DNA from: JAEULH01 sp963746275
Lineage (GTDB): Bacteria > Pseudomonadota > Alphaproteobacteria > Rhodospirillales > Defluviicoccaceae
Assembly (NCBI GenBank): GCA_963746275.1
Contig: CAVVAX010000025.1
Span: 66,448-130,447 of the forward strand
DNA length: 64,000 nucleotides
Direction of reading: 5' to 3'
The translations under genes were made by a program, and so were the position numbers. Within the stretch, counting starts at the first letter, position 1; each line of letters opens with the position of its first letter. This document shows, piece by piece, positions 1 to 8,979 of the stretch. Under the pieces are notes generated by a model, which was not told where the DNA came from, did no database searches, and worked only from the letters and a program-made list of their open reading frames with translations.

Positions 1-708
1 GTCGCGCACCCGCGAGGCGCCGACGCCCACGAACATCTCGACGAAGTCGGAGCCGGAGATGGTGAAGAACGGCACGTTTGCCTCGCCGGCGATGGCTCGA
101 GCGAGCAGCGTCTTGCCGGTGCCGGGCGGGCCGACCAGCAGGCAGCCCTTCGGGATCTTGCCGCCGAGGCGCTGGAACTTCTGCGGGTCCTTGAGGAACT
201 CGACAACCTCCTCCAGCTCCTGCTTCGCCTCCTCGATGCCGGCGACGTCGCCAAACGTGACGCGGCCCGTCTTCTCGGTAAGCAGGCGCGCCCGCGACTT
301 GCCGAAGCCCATGGCCTTGCCGCCGCCCGACTGCATCTGCCGCATGAAGAAGATCCAGACGCCGATCAAGAGCAGCATCGGGAACCAGGAGATGAGCACG
401 CTCCACAGCGTCGGCGCGCCCTCCTCCGCGGGCTGAGCGTTGATGCGCACGCCTTTGTCCTGGAGGGTGGTGATCAGCTCCGGATCGTCGGGAGCGAAGG
501 TCGCCAGCGGCCGGCCGTCGCGGTAAAGCCCGGTGATCTGCCGGCCCTTGATCGTGACCTCGCGAACCTCGCCGGCCTCGACCTGTTGCACGAACTCCGA
601 GTAGGCCAGTTGCTGCCGCGTCTGCTGCGGCGCCGCGCCCTGAAACAGGTTGAACAGCGCGAAGACGAGGAGCGCTACGATGACCCACAGCGCCAGATTT
701 CGACTCAT
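1..708 (-). CDS. ftsH: ATP-dependent zinc metalloprotease FtsH, N-terminal part
   Basis: Membrane-anchored AAA+ protease that degrades misfolded and regulatory membrane proteins. Only the first 236 residues lie in the window; the gene runs off the left edge. Translation from the ATG at 708 shows an N-terminal membrane helix (about residues 5-22), a small periplasmic domain, a second helix near residues 102-120 and the start of the AAA domain, with Walker A GPPGTGKT near residue 198. The zinc site and protease domain are outside the window. It is followed by the divergently unrelated gap of 145 bp to tilS, which lies upstream on the same strand, the usual alphaproteobacterial order tilS-ftsH. 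Confidence 0.97.
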   Translation of the reverse strand, partial: MSRNLALWVIVALLVFALFNLFQGAAPQQTRQQLAYSEFVQQVEAGEVREVTIKGRQITGLYRDGRPLATFAPDDPELITTLQDKGVRINAQPAEEGAPTLWSVLISWFPMLLLIGVWIFFMRQMQSGGGKAMGFGKSRARLLTEKTGRVTFGDVAGIEEAKQELEEVVEFLKDPQKFQRLGGKIPKGCLLVGPPGTGKTLLARAIAGEANVPFFTISGSDFVEMFVGVGASRVRD

Positions 709-853
709 GTTCACTTGGCGAACCCGTGTCGGCTTGCGGTTGTTGGGGATGCGTAACGGCCGTCGGCGGTCCGTCGGCGCAGCCGATAAGTGCCGTTGGA
801 GGATGGGCGAAGCGCGCCTCAGCCTCAACGGTGTAGATAATGGTAACTTAAGT

Positions 854-2185
854 TCAAGCAAGGTAATAGCCGGCCCCGGAGAGGCTCCGCCGCGGCCGGA
901 AGCGAACGCTCGCGATCGCTTCCGCCCCAGGCTCCCGGTAGAGGCCGAGGACGGGAACGGCCAGCAGTCCTCGCTCGTCGCGAAGGACCGGCAGGCTCAG
1001 GGCCGGCCGTCGCGGAACCGCGTCGCGCAACAACGGGCTCAGGCGCAATGCCTCGGGCCATCCAGCCTCGCCCAGGGCCTCCAGCCGAAGGCCGCCGGCC
1101 CATCTTCCGGCGATGGAACCGACGCGGACGAGGAAGCGGCCGTCCCATTCGACCTCCCTATCGGGGACCAGCCGGAGCGCTGCCGGAAGCCCGCGGCTCT
1201 CGCGAAAAACCTGGAAAACGGTAGCCTCACCGCCCGTCCCTCGCGAACCGGGCGAAGCTTGCCAGATGCAGCGGCCGAGCGAGATGGCCGCTGGCGCCTC
1301 GCTCAGCAGATGCCGGCGGAGACGCAAGAGCTTGCGCGCGGCCGGCGGAAAGGCGGTGCCGCCCACTGTCGCCGCCACCCGGCCGAGCGCCGCATCGACG
1401 CTTGCCTCGTCGGCTGCGCCAACCATCGCCGCATCCAGCCTGACGAAGCCCAGCGGATGAAGTCGGCAGTGGCGGGCCAGCAGGGCGGCGACCGCGTCGT
1501 CGCCAAGCTGGCGCAAGCCCCGGTAACGCGCCGCCGTCTCGCTCAGCGCGTCGGGCGTTTCGGCGAGGCTCGGCAGCGCCTCGCGGACCTGCGCCCGGGC
1601 GAAGCGCGGGTCGGTGTTCGACGGATCCTCGATCCACGCCTGGCCACGGCCCGCCAGGTAGGCACGAAGCCGCCGCTTGCGCACATCGAGCAGCGGCCGC
1701 AGCACCCTGACGGCGCCGGTCTCGACCAGCGCGCTCATGCCGGCGAGGCCCGCAAGGCCACTGCCCGCGGCCTGGCGAAGCAGCAGCGTCTCGGCCTGGT
1801 CCTCGAGCTGGTGGCCGACGAGGAGATGCAGAAGGCCCCGCTCGCGGCAACGGTCGGCAAGAAGGCGGTAGCGCGCCCGCCTCGCCCGCGCGTGGATTGC
1901 CGTGGCGGGCTTGTCTCCGCTCCAGGGCAGGATCTCGCTGGCGATGCCGCGGCCGAAGAGCCAGGCCGCGGCTCGCCGCGTCTCCCCCGCAGAGCCTGGC
2001 CGGAGGCCGTGGTCGACGATCAGGGCGAGGACGCCCCCGCCCCTCGCGCGCGCCCAGGTGTCGGCGAGGAGGCAGAGCGCCATGCTGTCGGGGCCGCCGG
2101 AGACGGCCACGGCGAGCGCGGGCGCCGCCTCGAACGGGCCCAGTGCCGTCATCGCCGCCGCGAACTCGCCGTCCGTCAGCGGCAA
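854..2185 (-). CDS. tilS: tRNA(Ile)-lysidine synthase TilS
   Basis: Modifies cytidine 34 of tRNA-Ile(CAU) to lysidine using ATP and lysine, which lets the tRNA read AUA. The PP-loop motif SGGPDS is at residues 29-34, followed by the N-type ATP pyrophosphatase domain and a C-terminal region; 443 aa is normal for the family. The first in-frame start is TTG at 2185; an ATG twelve codons in (2152) would also keep the PP-loop and is an alternative. It sits 29 bp after cpoB and before ftsH, so it is probably transcribed with the Tol-Pal genes. Confidence 0.95.
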   Translation of the reverse strand: MPLTDGEFAAAMTALGPFEAAPALAVAVSGGPDSMALCLLADTWARARGGGVLALIVDHGLRPGSAGETRRAAAWLFGRGIASEILPWSGDKPATAIHARARRARYRLLADRCRERGLLHLLVGHQLEDQAETLLLRQAAGSGLAGLAGMSALVETGAVRVLRPLLDVRKRRLRAYLAGRGQAWIEDPSNTDPRFARAQVREALPSLAETPDALSETAARYRGLRQLGDDAVAALLARHCRLHPLGFVRLDAAMVGAADEASVDAALGRVAATVGGTAFPPAARKLLRLRRHLLSEAPAAISLGRCIWQASPGSRGTGGEATVFQVFRESRGLPAALRLVPDREVEWDGRFLVRVGSIAGRWAGGLRLEALGEAGWPEALRLSPLLRDAVPRRPALSLPVLRDERGLLAVPVLGLYREPGAEAIASVRFRPRRSLSGAGYYLA

Positions 2186-2214
2186 GACGTCATCATCCCC
2201 AGCGACCGCCGGGT

Positions 2215-3186
2215 TCAGGAACAGCCGGCGCGCCGCCCTTCCTGCGCCGCCTTCTCCTTCACCGCCGCCGGCGCCTGCGGAAATGCGCGGGCAAGCTCCT
2301 TGTAGGTGGCGCAGGCTTCCTTCTTCTTGCCCATGGACGTGAGCGACATGCCGAGCTTGAGCAGGGTGTCCGGCGCCTTCGGTCCGGTCTTGCTCGCCTG
2401 GTAGCCCTCGACGAAGACCTCGGCGGCGCGGGCGTAATTGCCGCGGGCATAGAAGGTCTCGCCCAGCCAGTAGCGGGCGTTCTCCGCCAGCGGGTCCTGC
2501 GGATGCTGGGCGAGGTACGCCGAGAACGCGCCCTCCGCCTGGTCGTACTTGCCCTGGCGGAGGAGATCGTAGGCCCGGGCGTACTGCTCTCGCGGCGTTC
2601 CCACCGAAGCTGGGGCAGCGCCGCCGTTCGCCGCGCTGCCGCCGGATGGCGCGCCGGAAGGAGCGCTGGCCTCGCCCGCCGGCATCGTGCCCAGTGGCCG
2701 CGGCTGGCGCTCGGGATAGACCTCGTTGGGCGTCGGATTTGGCGCTGGGCTAGGCGCGGGTGCAGCCTCGGGTGCGGGCGCCGCCGCCGGTCCGGGAGGC
2801 GGCATCAGTGGAGGCGATTCGGGCTGGCTTCCTGTGGCCGGCGGGACGCCCTGAGCCAGCCGGTACTCCATGTCCGCCACGAGCTTGTCGACCCGCTCGC
2901 TCAGCCGGCTGACCTGGTAGCCGAGTTCCTCGACCCGACCGGTGAGCGCGCGCTGGTCCTCCTCCTGCTGCGACTGGCGCACCTCCAGCCGCGCCACCGC
3001 CGGCCCGCCCCCGCCACCGCCGGCTCGGCCCTCCAGCGCGCGAACCTGCTGCTCGAGTTGCTGAACCCGGTTCATCAGGGTGGTAACGTCGCGGCTTTGC
3101 GCGGTGGCCGGAACGGAGGCGGCCAGGATGATCCCGGCCGCCAGAAGTCCGGACGCCAGCGCGTGGCGCGTGCGCAAGCTTCTCAC
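2215..3186 (-). CDS. cpoB: Tol-Pal system protein CpoB/YbgF
   Basis: Periplasmic coordinator of outer-membrane constriction and peptidoglycan synthesis. The protein has a signal peptide ending near ATAQS, an N-terminal coiled coil (about residues 30-110), a long Pro/Ala-rich linker and a C-terminal TPR domain of three repeats that begins at about residue 205. The start is uncertain: GTG at 3186 (323 aa) or TTG at 3177, both just behind GAGGAAAAGG. It lies 20 bp after pal at the downstream end of the Tol-Pal operon, as in most proteobacteria. Confidence 0.93.
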   Translation of the reverse strand: MRSLRTRHALASGLLAAGIILAASVPATAQSRDVTTLMNRVQQLEQQVRALEGRAGGGGGGPAVARLEVRQSQQEEDQRALTGRVEELGYQVSRLSERVDKLVADMEYRLAQGVPPATGSQPESPPLMPPPGPAAAPAPEAAPAPSPAPNPTPNEVYPERQPRPLGTMPAGEASAPSGAPSGGSAANGGAAPASVGTPREQYARAYDLLRQGKYDQAEGAFSAYLAQHPQDPLAENARYWLGETFYARGNYARAAEVFVEGYQASKTGPKAPDTLLKLGMSLTSMGKKKEACATYKELARAFPQAPAAVKEKAAQEGRRAGCS

Positions 3187-3206
3187 CTTTTCCTCGCAGG
3201 AGGCCG

Positions 3207-3749
3207 TCAGCTTCCGGCCTCGCTGCCGACGATGACGGTGACCGCGCGCCGGTTCTGTGCCCACGCGGACTCGTTGGAGCCGACCACCGCCGGCCGCTCC
3301 TCGCCGTAGGACACCGTGCGGATGCGGTCCGGCGAGACGCCGAGGGCGATCAAGTAGTCGCGCACCGAGTTCGCGCGGCGATCGCCCAGGGCGAGGTTGT
3401 GCTCGCGGGTGCCGCGTTCGTCTGCGTGCCCCTCGATGACGATGGCCAGAGCCGACTGCTGGTTCAGAAAGGCGGCCTGCTGGTCCAGCGTCGCCCGGGC
3501 CTCGGGCGAAAGGTCGTTCTGGTCCAGGCCGAAGAACACCCGATCGCCGATTTCCACTAGCTTCTGCTCGGCAACGACCGGCGACAGCTCGCCTTCGACG
3601 ATATCGCCGCCAGCGCCGGCGCCGGAGACACCGCTCCCCGACCCGGCGCCGCCCATGGTGCCGGCATCGGTCGATTCGTCGGACGGGGTCGAGCAGGCAG
3701 CGGTCAGCGCCAGCATGGCCGCGACCGCGATCATCCGCATATGCAACAT
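3207..3749 (-). CDS. pal: Peptidoglycan-associated lipoprotein Pal
   Basis: Outer-membrane lipoprotein that binds peptidoglycan and works with TolB during cell division. A 180-aa product starts at the ATG at 3749, which is preceded by a good GGAGGA ribosome site six bases upstream. A lipobox (ALTAAC) places the lipidated cysteine at residue 19. A Gly/Ser-rich linker follows, then an OmpA-type domain with the conserved peptidoglycan-binding stretch EGHADERGTREHN. The order tolB-pal-cpoB is standard. Confidence 0.97.
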   Translation of the reverse strand: MLHMRMIAVAAMLALTAACSTPSDESTDAGTMGGAGSGSGVSGAGAGGDIVEGELSPVVAEQKLVEIGDRVFFGLDQNDLSPEARATLDQQAAFLNQQSALAIVIEGHADERGTREHNLALGDRRANSVRDYLIALGVSPDRIRTVSYGEERPAVVGSNESAWAQNRRAVTVIVGSEAGS

Positions 3750-3879
3750 CTGCTTCCTCCAAGGATGAGAACATCGAGCGTCGCCGCAACCAGATCGCCG
3801 GGCCGTTGATCGGCCGCAGGAAGAGTGCAGAAAGTGCAATCCGGTGTCTCCCAACGGGCAGGACGGTATTCTTGGGCCT

Positions 3880-5232
3880 TCACGGATGCAAGGGTGACCA
3901 CGCCGGATCGGATGCATCCAGCGGGGTCACGATCTCGCGTTCGTTGTAGCCGGTCAAGTCTATGGAATAGAGCCGCGACCGGCCGCCGGAGCCATCGCTC
4001 GCGGCCGGATCCTTGCGGAAGTACATCAGCACACGGCCGTTTGGCGCCCAGGTCGGCCCCTCGACGTGGAAATTCTCGACGAGGATCCGCTCGCCGGAGC
4101 CGTCCGGCCGCATCACCCCGATGGAGAAGCGGCCGCCGTTGATCCGGGTGAAGGCGATCAGGTCGCCGCGCGGCGACCAGACCGGCGTGAAGTACCGCCC
4201 CTGGCCGTGACTGATCCGCCGGACATTGGTGCCGTCGGCGTCCATGACGTAGAGCTGCTGGGTGCCACCGCGGTCAGAGTTGAAGACGATCTGCTTGCTG
4301 TCGGGCGAATAGCTGGGCGAGGTGTCGATGGCCGAGCTGTTGGTCAGCCGCTTGGTCAGGCGGGTGCGCAGGTCGATGGTGTAGATCTCGGAGTTGCCGT
4401 CCTTGGCCATGCTCATGACCAGCTTCTCGCCCTCCGGCGAGAAGCGCGGGGCGAACGTCATTCCGGGGAAGTCGCCGACGCGCTCCTCCCGCTGGGTGTC
4501 GATATTGCGGATGTAGACCGAGGGCGCGCCGCCCGAATACGAGAGATAGGCGATTTCCTGCAGCGTCGGCGAGAACCGCGGGGTCAGCACCAGGGCGCTG
4601 CCGTCGCTGATGAAGCGGTGGTTGGCGCCGTCCTGGTCCATGATCGCCAGGCGTTTGACCCGGCGGGCGAGCGGCCCGAACTCGGCGACGTAGACAATGC
4701 GGGTGTCGAAGTAGCCGTCCTCGCCGGTGATCCGCTTGTAGACGGCATCGGCGATGATGTGGGCGATCCGCCGCCAGTTCTCCGGCGCGGTGAAGTAGGC
4801 CAGCCCTGCCATCTGCCGCTCCGAGAACACGTCCCACAGGCGGAACTCGACCCGCAGCCGGCCGTCGTCGAGGACCTTGGTCCGGCCGTAGAGCAGAGCC
4901 TGCGCGTTGATGATGCGCCAGTCGCCGAATCGCGGCTGCGCGTCCACCGATGGCTGCGCCTGAATGAAGACCTTGGGGTCGATCGGGGTGAACAGCCCCG
5001 AACGCTCCAGGTCGGCCGAAATCACCTTGGCGATGTTCCGCCCGACGTCGTCGGCGCCGGCGCCCTCTCCCTGGAAACTGGCGATGGCGATCGGCAGCGG
5101 CTCGACGACGCCGCGGGTGATGTCGATCCGCAGCTCCGCCGCCGCCGGCCTTGCGGCGAGCACCAGGATCAGCGTGGCGACCGCTGCCAGCACAGCCGGC
5201 ACGGGAAGACGCAGTCGGCTCATCATCCTCAT
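3880..5232 (-). CDS. tolB: Tol-Pal system periplasmic protein TolB
   Basis: Periplasmic beta-propeller protein that links TolA to Pal. The ATG at 5232 overlaps the tolA stop in an ATGA arrangement, giving 450 aa and placing a clear signal peptide (cleavage near RPAAAEL) at the N-terminus; longer upstream starts would run into tolA. An N-terminal alpha/beta domain is followed by repeated propeller blades with the TolB-type FSPxG and SPDSKQIVF signatures from about residue 200 onward. Translational coupling to tolA is likely. A 130-bp gap separates it from pal. Confidence 0.97.
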   Translation of the reverse strand: MRMMSRLRLPVPAVLAAVATLILVLAARPAAAELRIDITRGVVEPLPIAIASFQGEGAGADDVGRNIAKVISADLERSGLFTPIDPKVFIQAQPSVDAQPRFGDWRIINAQALLYGRTKVLDDGRLRVEFRLWDVFSERQMAGLAYFTAPENWRRIAHIIADAVYKRITGEDGYFDTRIVYVAEFGPLARRVKRLAIMDQDGANHRFISDGSALVLTPRFSPTLQEIAYLSYSGGAPSVYIRNIDTQREERVGDFPGMTFAPRFSPEGEKLVMSMAKDGNSEIYTIDLRTRLTKRLTNSSAIDTSPSYSPDSKQIVFNSDRGGTQQLYVMDADGTNVRRISHGQGRYFTPVWSPRGDLIAFTRINGGRFSIGVMRPDGSGERILVENFHVEGPTWAPNGRVLMYFRKDPAASDGSGGRSRLYSIDLTGYNEREIVTPLDASDPAWSPLHP

Positions 5233-6245
5233 GAGCCGAGCATCTCCTTGGGGTCGAAGACGAGTGTCATGCGTTTCCATCTCTCATATTTCTCGCGCGG
5301 CAATTTGAACGGATGGCAGCGCGGGTTCAACACGGCGCGCAAGGCGCTCTCGGCGGCGACTCGATAGGACGGGCTGGCCTGCATCCGGCCCTGGTCTTCG
5401 ACCACCGCGCCCCGCGGCGTGCCGTCCGCGTTCATGTCGACGACGATGCTGACCCGCATGTCCGGGGCCTCGCGGGCGCCGGCCGGCAGGTTCCAGCACT
5501 GCTCGATCTGCCGGCGGACCATGTCGATCTCGCTCATGGTCACGGGCAGACCCGGGTCGTAGTTCGTGCTCATGGCCGTGGACGTCGAGGCGCCGGCGGC
5601 GGTCGAAGTCTCGCCCTTCTTCGGCTCCCCTGCCGGCGCCTTCTGCTTCGCCGTCTCGACCGAGCGCAAGACGGAGGCGAAATCCAGCTCCGCGTCTTCC
5701 TCTCTCGGCGCGGGACGCTCCGGCTCTTTCGGCACGGGACGCTCCGGCTGCGCCGGCTTCGCCTCGGCCTTGGGTTCCGGCTTGCGCTGCTCCTTAAGCT
5801 CGGGCTTGGCCGCGGGCTTTTCCGGCTCGGGCGCCGGCGCCTTCTCCTTGGGCTTGAAGCTTGCCACCTCCGCCGGCGCCGGCTCGGGCTTCGGCGCTGG
5901 TTCCGGCTCGGCCTTGGGCGGCGGCGCCTTGACCACGGGTTTCTCCGGTTCGGGCTTCGCCGCTGGCGGAGGCGGTGTCGCCGGCGCCGGTGCCGGGCGC
6001 TCCTTCTCCGCCGGCTGCGGCGTGCGCGCCTGCTCCTCAGGCTTCGGCTTCTCCTCCGGCTCGACCTTCTTCTGCTGGCGCGCCGGCGGGACGTTGCTCT
6101 TCTCGGCGACGTCGACGAGCTCGACGCTGAGCGCCGTCTCGCTCAGCAGCGTCTCGTCGCTGCGCGTCGCCGGCAGCCCGAAGTACGCGAGCACGAGCAC
6201 GGCGGTATGGAACGCGACGGAAAAGAGGAATGCTCGGCGCATCAT
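5229..6245 (-). CDS. tolA: Cell envelope protein TolA
   Basis: Energy-transducing protein that spans the periplasm from the TolQR motor to TolB and Pal. The product has 338 aa: one N-terminal membrane helix (residues 4-24), then a long Pro/Ala/Lys/Glu-rich middle domain (about 60-215) and a C-terminal TolA/TonB-like domain with an EQCWNLPAG signature. The start is ATG at 6245 (a second ATG follows at once), two bases after the tolR stop. The stop overlaps the tolB start. Confidence 0.95.
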   Translation of the reverse strand: MMRRAFLFSVAFHTAVLVLAYFGLPATRSDETLLSETALSVELVDVAEKSNVPPARQQKKVEPEEKPKPEEQARTPQPAEKERPAPAPATPPPPAAKPEPEKPVVKAPPPKAEPEPAPKPEPAPAEVASFKPKEKAPAPEPEKPAAKPELKEQRKPEPKAEAKPAQPERPVPKEPERPAPREEDAELDFASVLRSVETAKQKAPAGEPKKGETSTAAGASTSTAMSTNYDPGLPVTMSEIDMVRRQIEQCWNLPAGAREAPDMRVSIVVDMNADGTPRGAVVEDQGRMQASPSYRVAAESALRAVLNPRCHPFKLPREKYERWKRMTLVFDPKEMLGS

Positions 6246-6247
6246 CC

Positions 6248-6730
6248 TCAGCGTGTCTTCGCCTTGCCGTTGCGCGTGGCCTTCGCCTGCGAGCCTTCGC
6301 CAGGCGCCGACGCGAGCAGGGCGATCTTGTTGAAGCCGGCGGCGTGGATGGCGCCCATCACCGCCATCACCCGGCCGTAGTCGATGGCCTGGTCGCCGCG
6401 CACGAAGATGCGGACGTCCGGGTTGTTGCCCGAGATGGCCTGGATCTTCGGCGCCAGCGCGTCGATCTCGACCGCCGTGTCCTGGACGAAGATCTGCCCG
6501 GCGCGGTCGACGCTGACCGACAGCGGCTCGTCCTGGCCGGAGATGGCCGGCGCCTGCGTCTCCGGCAGGTCGACGTTGACGCCGACGGTCAGCAGCGGCG
6601 CGGTGACCATGAAGATGACCAGCAGCACCAGCATCACGTCGACCATCGGGGTGACGTTGATGTCGGTCATCAGCGACGTTCGCGATCGGCCGAAGCCTTC
6701 GCGGCGGCGGCTTTTCAGGAACACGGCCAT
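6248..6730 (-). CDS. tolR: Biopolymer transport protein TolR
   Basis: ExbD/TolR-family subunit of the proton-driven TolQR motor in the inner membrane. The 160-aa protein carries the N-terminal signature DINVTPMVDVMLVLLVIFMV, whose aspartate lies in the single membrane helix and takes part in proton conduction in this family. A periplasmic domain follows. It is five bases after tolQ and two before tolA in one tightly packed operon. Confidence 0.97.
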   Translation of the reverse strand: MAVFLKSRRREGFGRSRTSLMTDINVTPMVDVMLVLLVIFMVTAPLLTVGVNVDLPETQAPAISGQDEPLSVSVDRAGQIFVQDTAVEIDALAPKIQAISGNNPDVRIFVRGDQAIDYGRVMAVMGAIHAAGFNKIALLASAPGEGSQAKATRNGKAKTR

Positions 6731-6735
6731 GGACT

Positions 6736-7467
6736 CTAAGTCCGCTCGTCGATCTGGCGCGAGAGGATCGCCAGGAACTCGCCGGCAAAGCCGTTGAGCC
6801 GGCCGGAGTAGCGGTCGAGGTCGCGCGAGAGCTTGTTGTAGGCCAGCACCGCCGGGATCGCCGCCAGCAGGCCGAGCGCGGTGGCGAACAGCGCTTCGGC
6901 AATGCCCGGAGCGACCACGGCAAGGCTGGTGTTCTTGGTTGCGCCGATGGCCTCGAAGCTGTTCATGATGCCCCAGACGGTGCCAAACAGGCCGATGAAC
7001 GGCGCGGTCGAGCCGGTCGAGGCGAGAAAGGTCATGTACCGCTCAATGCGGTCCAGCTCGCGGTTGGCGGTCACCTGCATTACCCGCTCGATGCGGTCCT
7101 GGACGCCCTCGCTGAACGACCGGTCGCCATTGGTGCCGCGCCCGGCGCCCCGCCGCCATTCCCGCATGGCGGCCACAAACAGCGCCGACATGGGATCCTG
7201 CGGCCGGCTGGAGATGCGGTCGTAGAGCTCGTCGATCGCCCCGCCCGACCAAAAGGCCTGCTCGAAATGGTCGGCGCGGCCGTTCAGCCGGCGCAGGCTG
7301 ACCACCTTTTCGAAGATGATCGCCCAGCACCAGATCGAGGCCGCGAGCAGCAGCAGGATCACCGACTTGACCACCCAGTCGGCGTTCCAGAACAACATCA
7401 GCATCGACAGGTCGTGCGGCGCGGCCGTGCCTGCCAGGCTGACCGCATCGATCACATTGCCTTCCAT
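6736..7467 (-). CDS. tolQ: Proton channel subunit TolQ
   Basis: MotA/TolQ/ExbB-family membrane protein that forms the proton channel with TolR. It has 243 aa with three predicted membrane segments: one near residues 27-50, and two in the C-terminal half separated by the conserved GLFGTVWGIMNSF and AEALFATALGLLAAIPA stretches. The ATG at 7467 lies inside the end of ybgC (16-bp overlap), so the two are probably translationally coupled. Confidence 0.97.
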   Translation of the reverse strand: MEGNVIDAVSLAGTAAPHDLSMLMLFWNADWVVKSVILLLLAASIWCWAIIFEKVVSLRRLNGRADHFEQAFWSGGAIDELYDRISSRPQDPMSALFVAAMREWRRGAGRGTNGDRSFSEGVQDRIERVMQVTANRELDRIERYMTFLASTGSTAPFIGLFGTVWGIMNSFEAIGATKNTSLAVVAPGIAEALFATALGLLAAIPAVLAYNKLSRDLDRYSGRLNGFAGEFLAILSRQIDERT

Positions 7468-7919
7468 TCCTCGGCAGATCCTTCGGTTGTGCAGAGTTCC
7501 TCGAGTGCGCGACGAACCTCGTCGGGGAGCCGCGCGGGCCGCCCATTCGGCTCGATGCAGGCCAGCGTCGTCGCTACCTCAACCAGCAGCTGATCGTCGC
7601 GCAGGATGCGCTGGCGCCCGTCGATGGAGGCGCCGGCCACCTTCATGACCCGGGTGCGCACCTCCAGCGCATCGTCGAGCCGCGCCGGGAAGCGGAAGTC
7701 GACCGTGCAGCGGCGCAACGCGAACAGGACGTTATGGCGGTCAAGCAGACGTCCATGGCTGAAGCCCAAGGAGCGCATCATCTCTGTGCGCGCCCGCTCG
7801 GCGAGCCGGAGGTAGCTCGTGTGGTAGACGACGCCGCCGGCATCGGTGTCTTCATAATAGACGCGTGCGGCAAGGATGTGGACGCCATTGCGGCAGCGCC
7901 CCATCGGGGGCTCAATCAT
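7452..7919 (-). CDS. ybgC: Tol-Pal-associated acyl-CoA thioesterase YbgC
   Basis: Hot-dog-fold thioesterase regularly found at the head of tol-pal operons. With the ATG at 7919 it has 155 aa, and the active-site motif YYEDTDAGGVVYHTSYL is at about residues 21-37, with the catalytic aspartate in DTD. The start overlaps the end of ruvB by eight bases; a second ATG at 7904 is possible. Its exact substrate here is not known from sequence; the family acts on short acyl-CoA or acyl-ACP. Confidence 0.94.
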   Translation of the reverse strand: MIEPPMGRCRNGVHILAARVYYEDTDAGGVVYHTSYLRLAERARTEMMRSLGFSHGRLLDRHNVLFALRRCTVDFRFPARLDDALEVRTRVMKVAGASIDGRQRILRDDQLLVEVATTLACIEPNGRPARLPDEVRRALEELCTTEGSAEEWKAM

Positions 7920-8979
7920 CGCCGGCCCCGCCGAGCAGATCGAGCTGGCCCGGCATCGCCGCCGGCGGCAGCCCGAGACAGCGGTAGCCCTCCGGCGCCA
8001 GCGCCCGCCCGCGCGGCGTGCGCATGACGAAGCCCCGCTGCAGCAGGTACGGCTCGATGACGTCCTCAATGGTGTCGCGCTGCTCGGACAGCGCCGCCGC
8101 CAGCGTATCGGCGCCGACCGGCCCGCCACGGTAGGTCTCGGCGATGCAACGGAGATAGCGCCGGTCCATGGCGTCGAGCCCGTGGCCGTCGACCTCGAGC
8201 CGCGTCAAAGCGGCATCGGCCGCCGTCCGGTCGATGCTGGCGAGGCTCGCCACGCTGGCGAAGTCGCGCACGCGGCGCAGCAGGCGCACGGCGATCCGCG
8301 GCGTGCCCCGCGACCGGCGGGCGATCTCGAGCGCACCGTCGGGATCGAGCGGCATCGTCAGGATGCGGGCGGCGCGCCGCACGATCCGGACCAGATCCTC
8401 GGTGCCGTAGAACTGCAAGTGCAGCGGGATGCCAAAGCGCTCGCGCAATGGCTTGGTGATCAGGCCGGTCCGGGTGGTCGCGCCGACGAGGGTGAACGGC
8501 GGCAGGTCGATTCGGATGGACCGCGCCGCCGGCCCCTCGCCGATCATCAGATCCAGTTTCCGATCCTCCATCGCCGGATAAAGGATCTCCTCCACCGCCG
8601 CAGGCAGCCGGTGGATTTCGTCGATAAAGAGAACGTCGCGGGGCTGCAGGTTGGTGAGGATGGCGGCGAGATCGCCGGGCCTGGCGATCACCGGCCCGGA
8701 GGTGGCGCGAAAGCCGACGCCGAGCTCGCGGGCGATGATCTGCGCCAGCGTCGTCTTGCCGAGCCCGGGCGGCCCGTACAGCAGCACGTGGTCCAGCGGC
8801 TCGCCGCGGCCGTCGGCGGCGGCGACGAAGACGCGGAGGTTGTCGCAGATCGCGCGCTGGCCGATGAAGGCATCGAGGCTCGTCGGCCGCAACCCGGCGT
8901 CGGCATCGTCGTCCTCGCCGGCAGCGGCGCCAACCACACGGTCCTCTGGCGCCGGCGCGTTCGCGGGCGGCATGGTCAT
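7912..8979 (-). CDS. ruvB: Holliday junction branch-migration ATPase RuvB
   Basis: Hexameric AAA+ motor that drives branch migration with RuvA. From the ATG at 8979 the product is 355 aa, normal length. It has an N-terminal segment, Walker A GPPGLGKTT near residue 77, Walker B with DEIHRL, the arginine-finger region and a C-terminal winged helix (RGFVMRTPRGR). In the sequence as given, the preceding ruvA frame runs without a stop straight into ruvB; this looks like a single-base artefact (see ruvA). Confidence 0.96.
   Translation of the reverse strand: MTMPPANAPAPEDRVVGAAAGEDDDADAGLRPTSLDAFIGQRAICDNLRVFVAAADGRGEPLDHVLLYGPPGLGKTTLAQIIARELGVGFRATSGPVIARPGDLAAILTNLQPRDVLFIDEIHRLPAAVEEILYPAMEDRKLDLMIGEGPAARSIRIDLPPFTLVGATTRTGLITKPLRERFGIPLHLQFYGTEDLVRIVRRAARILTMPLDPDGALEIARRSRGTPRIAVRLLRRVRDFASVASLASIDRTAADAALTRLEVDGHGLDAMDRRYLRCIAETYRGGPVGADTLAAALSEQRDTIEDVIEPYLLQRGFVMRTPRGRALAPEGYRCLGLPPAAMPGQLDLLGGAGDD

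Noticed and set aside
650..2305. Long plus-strand frame (551 codons) opposite tilS
   Set aside because: Arg/Ala-rich shadow of tilS; the minus-strand protein has the full TilS motif set.
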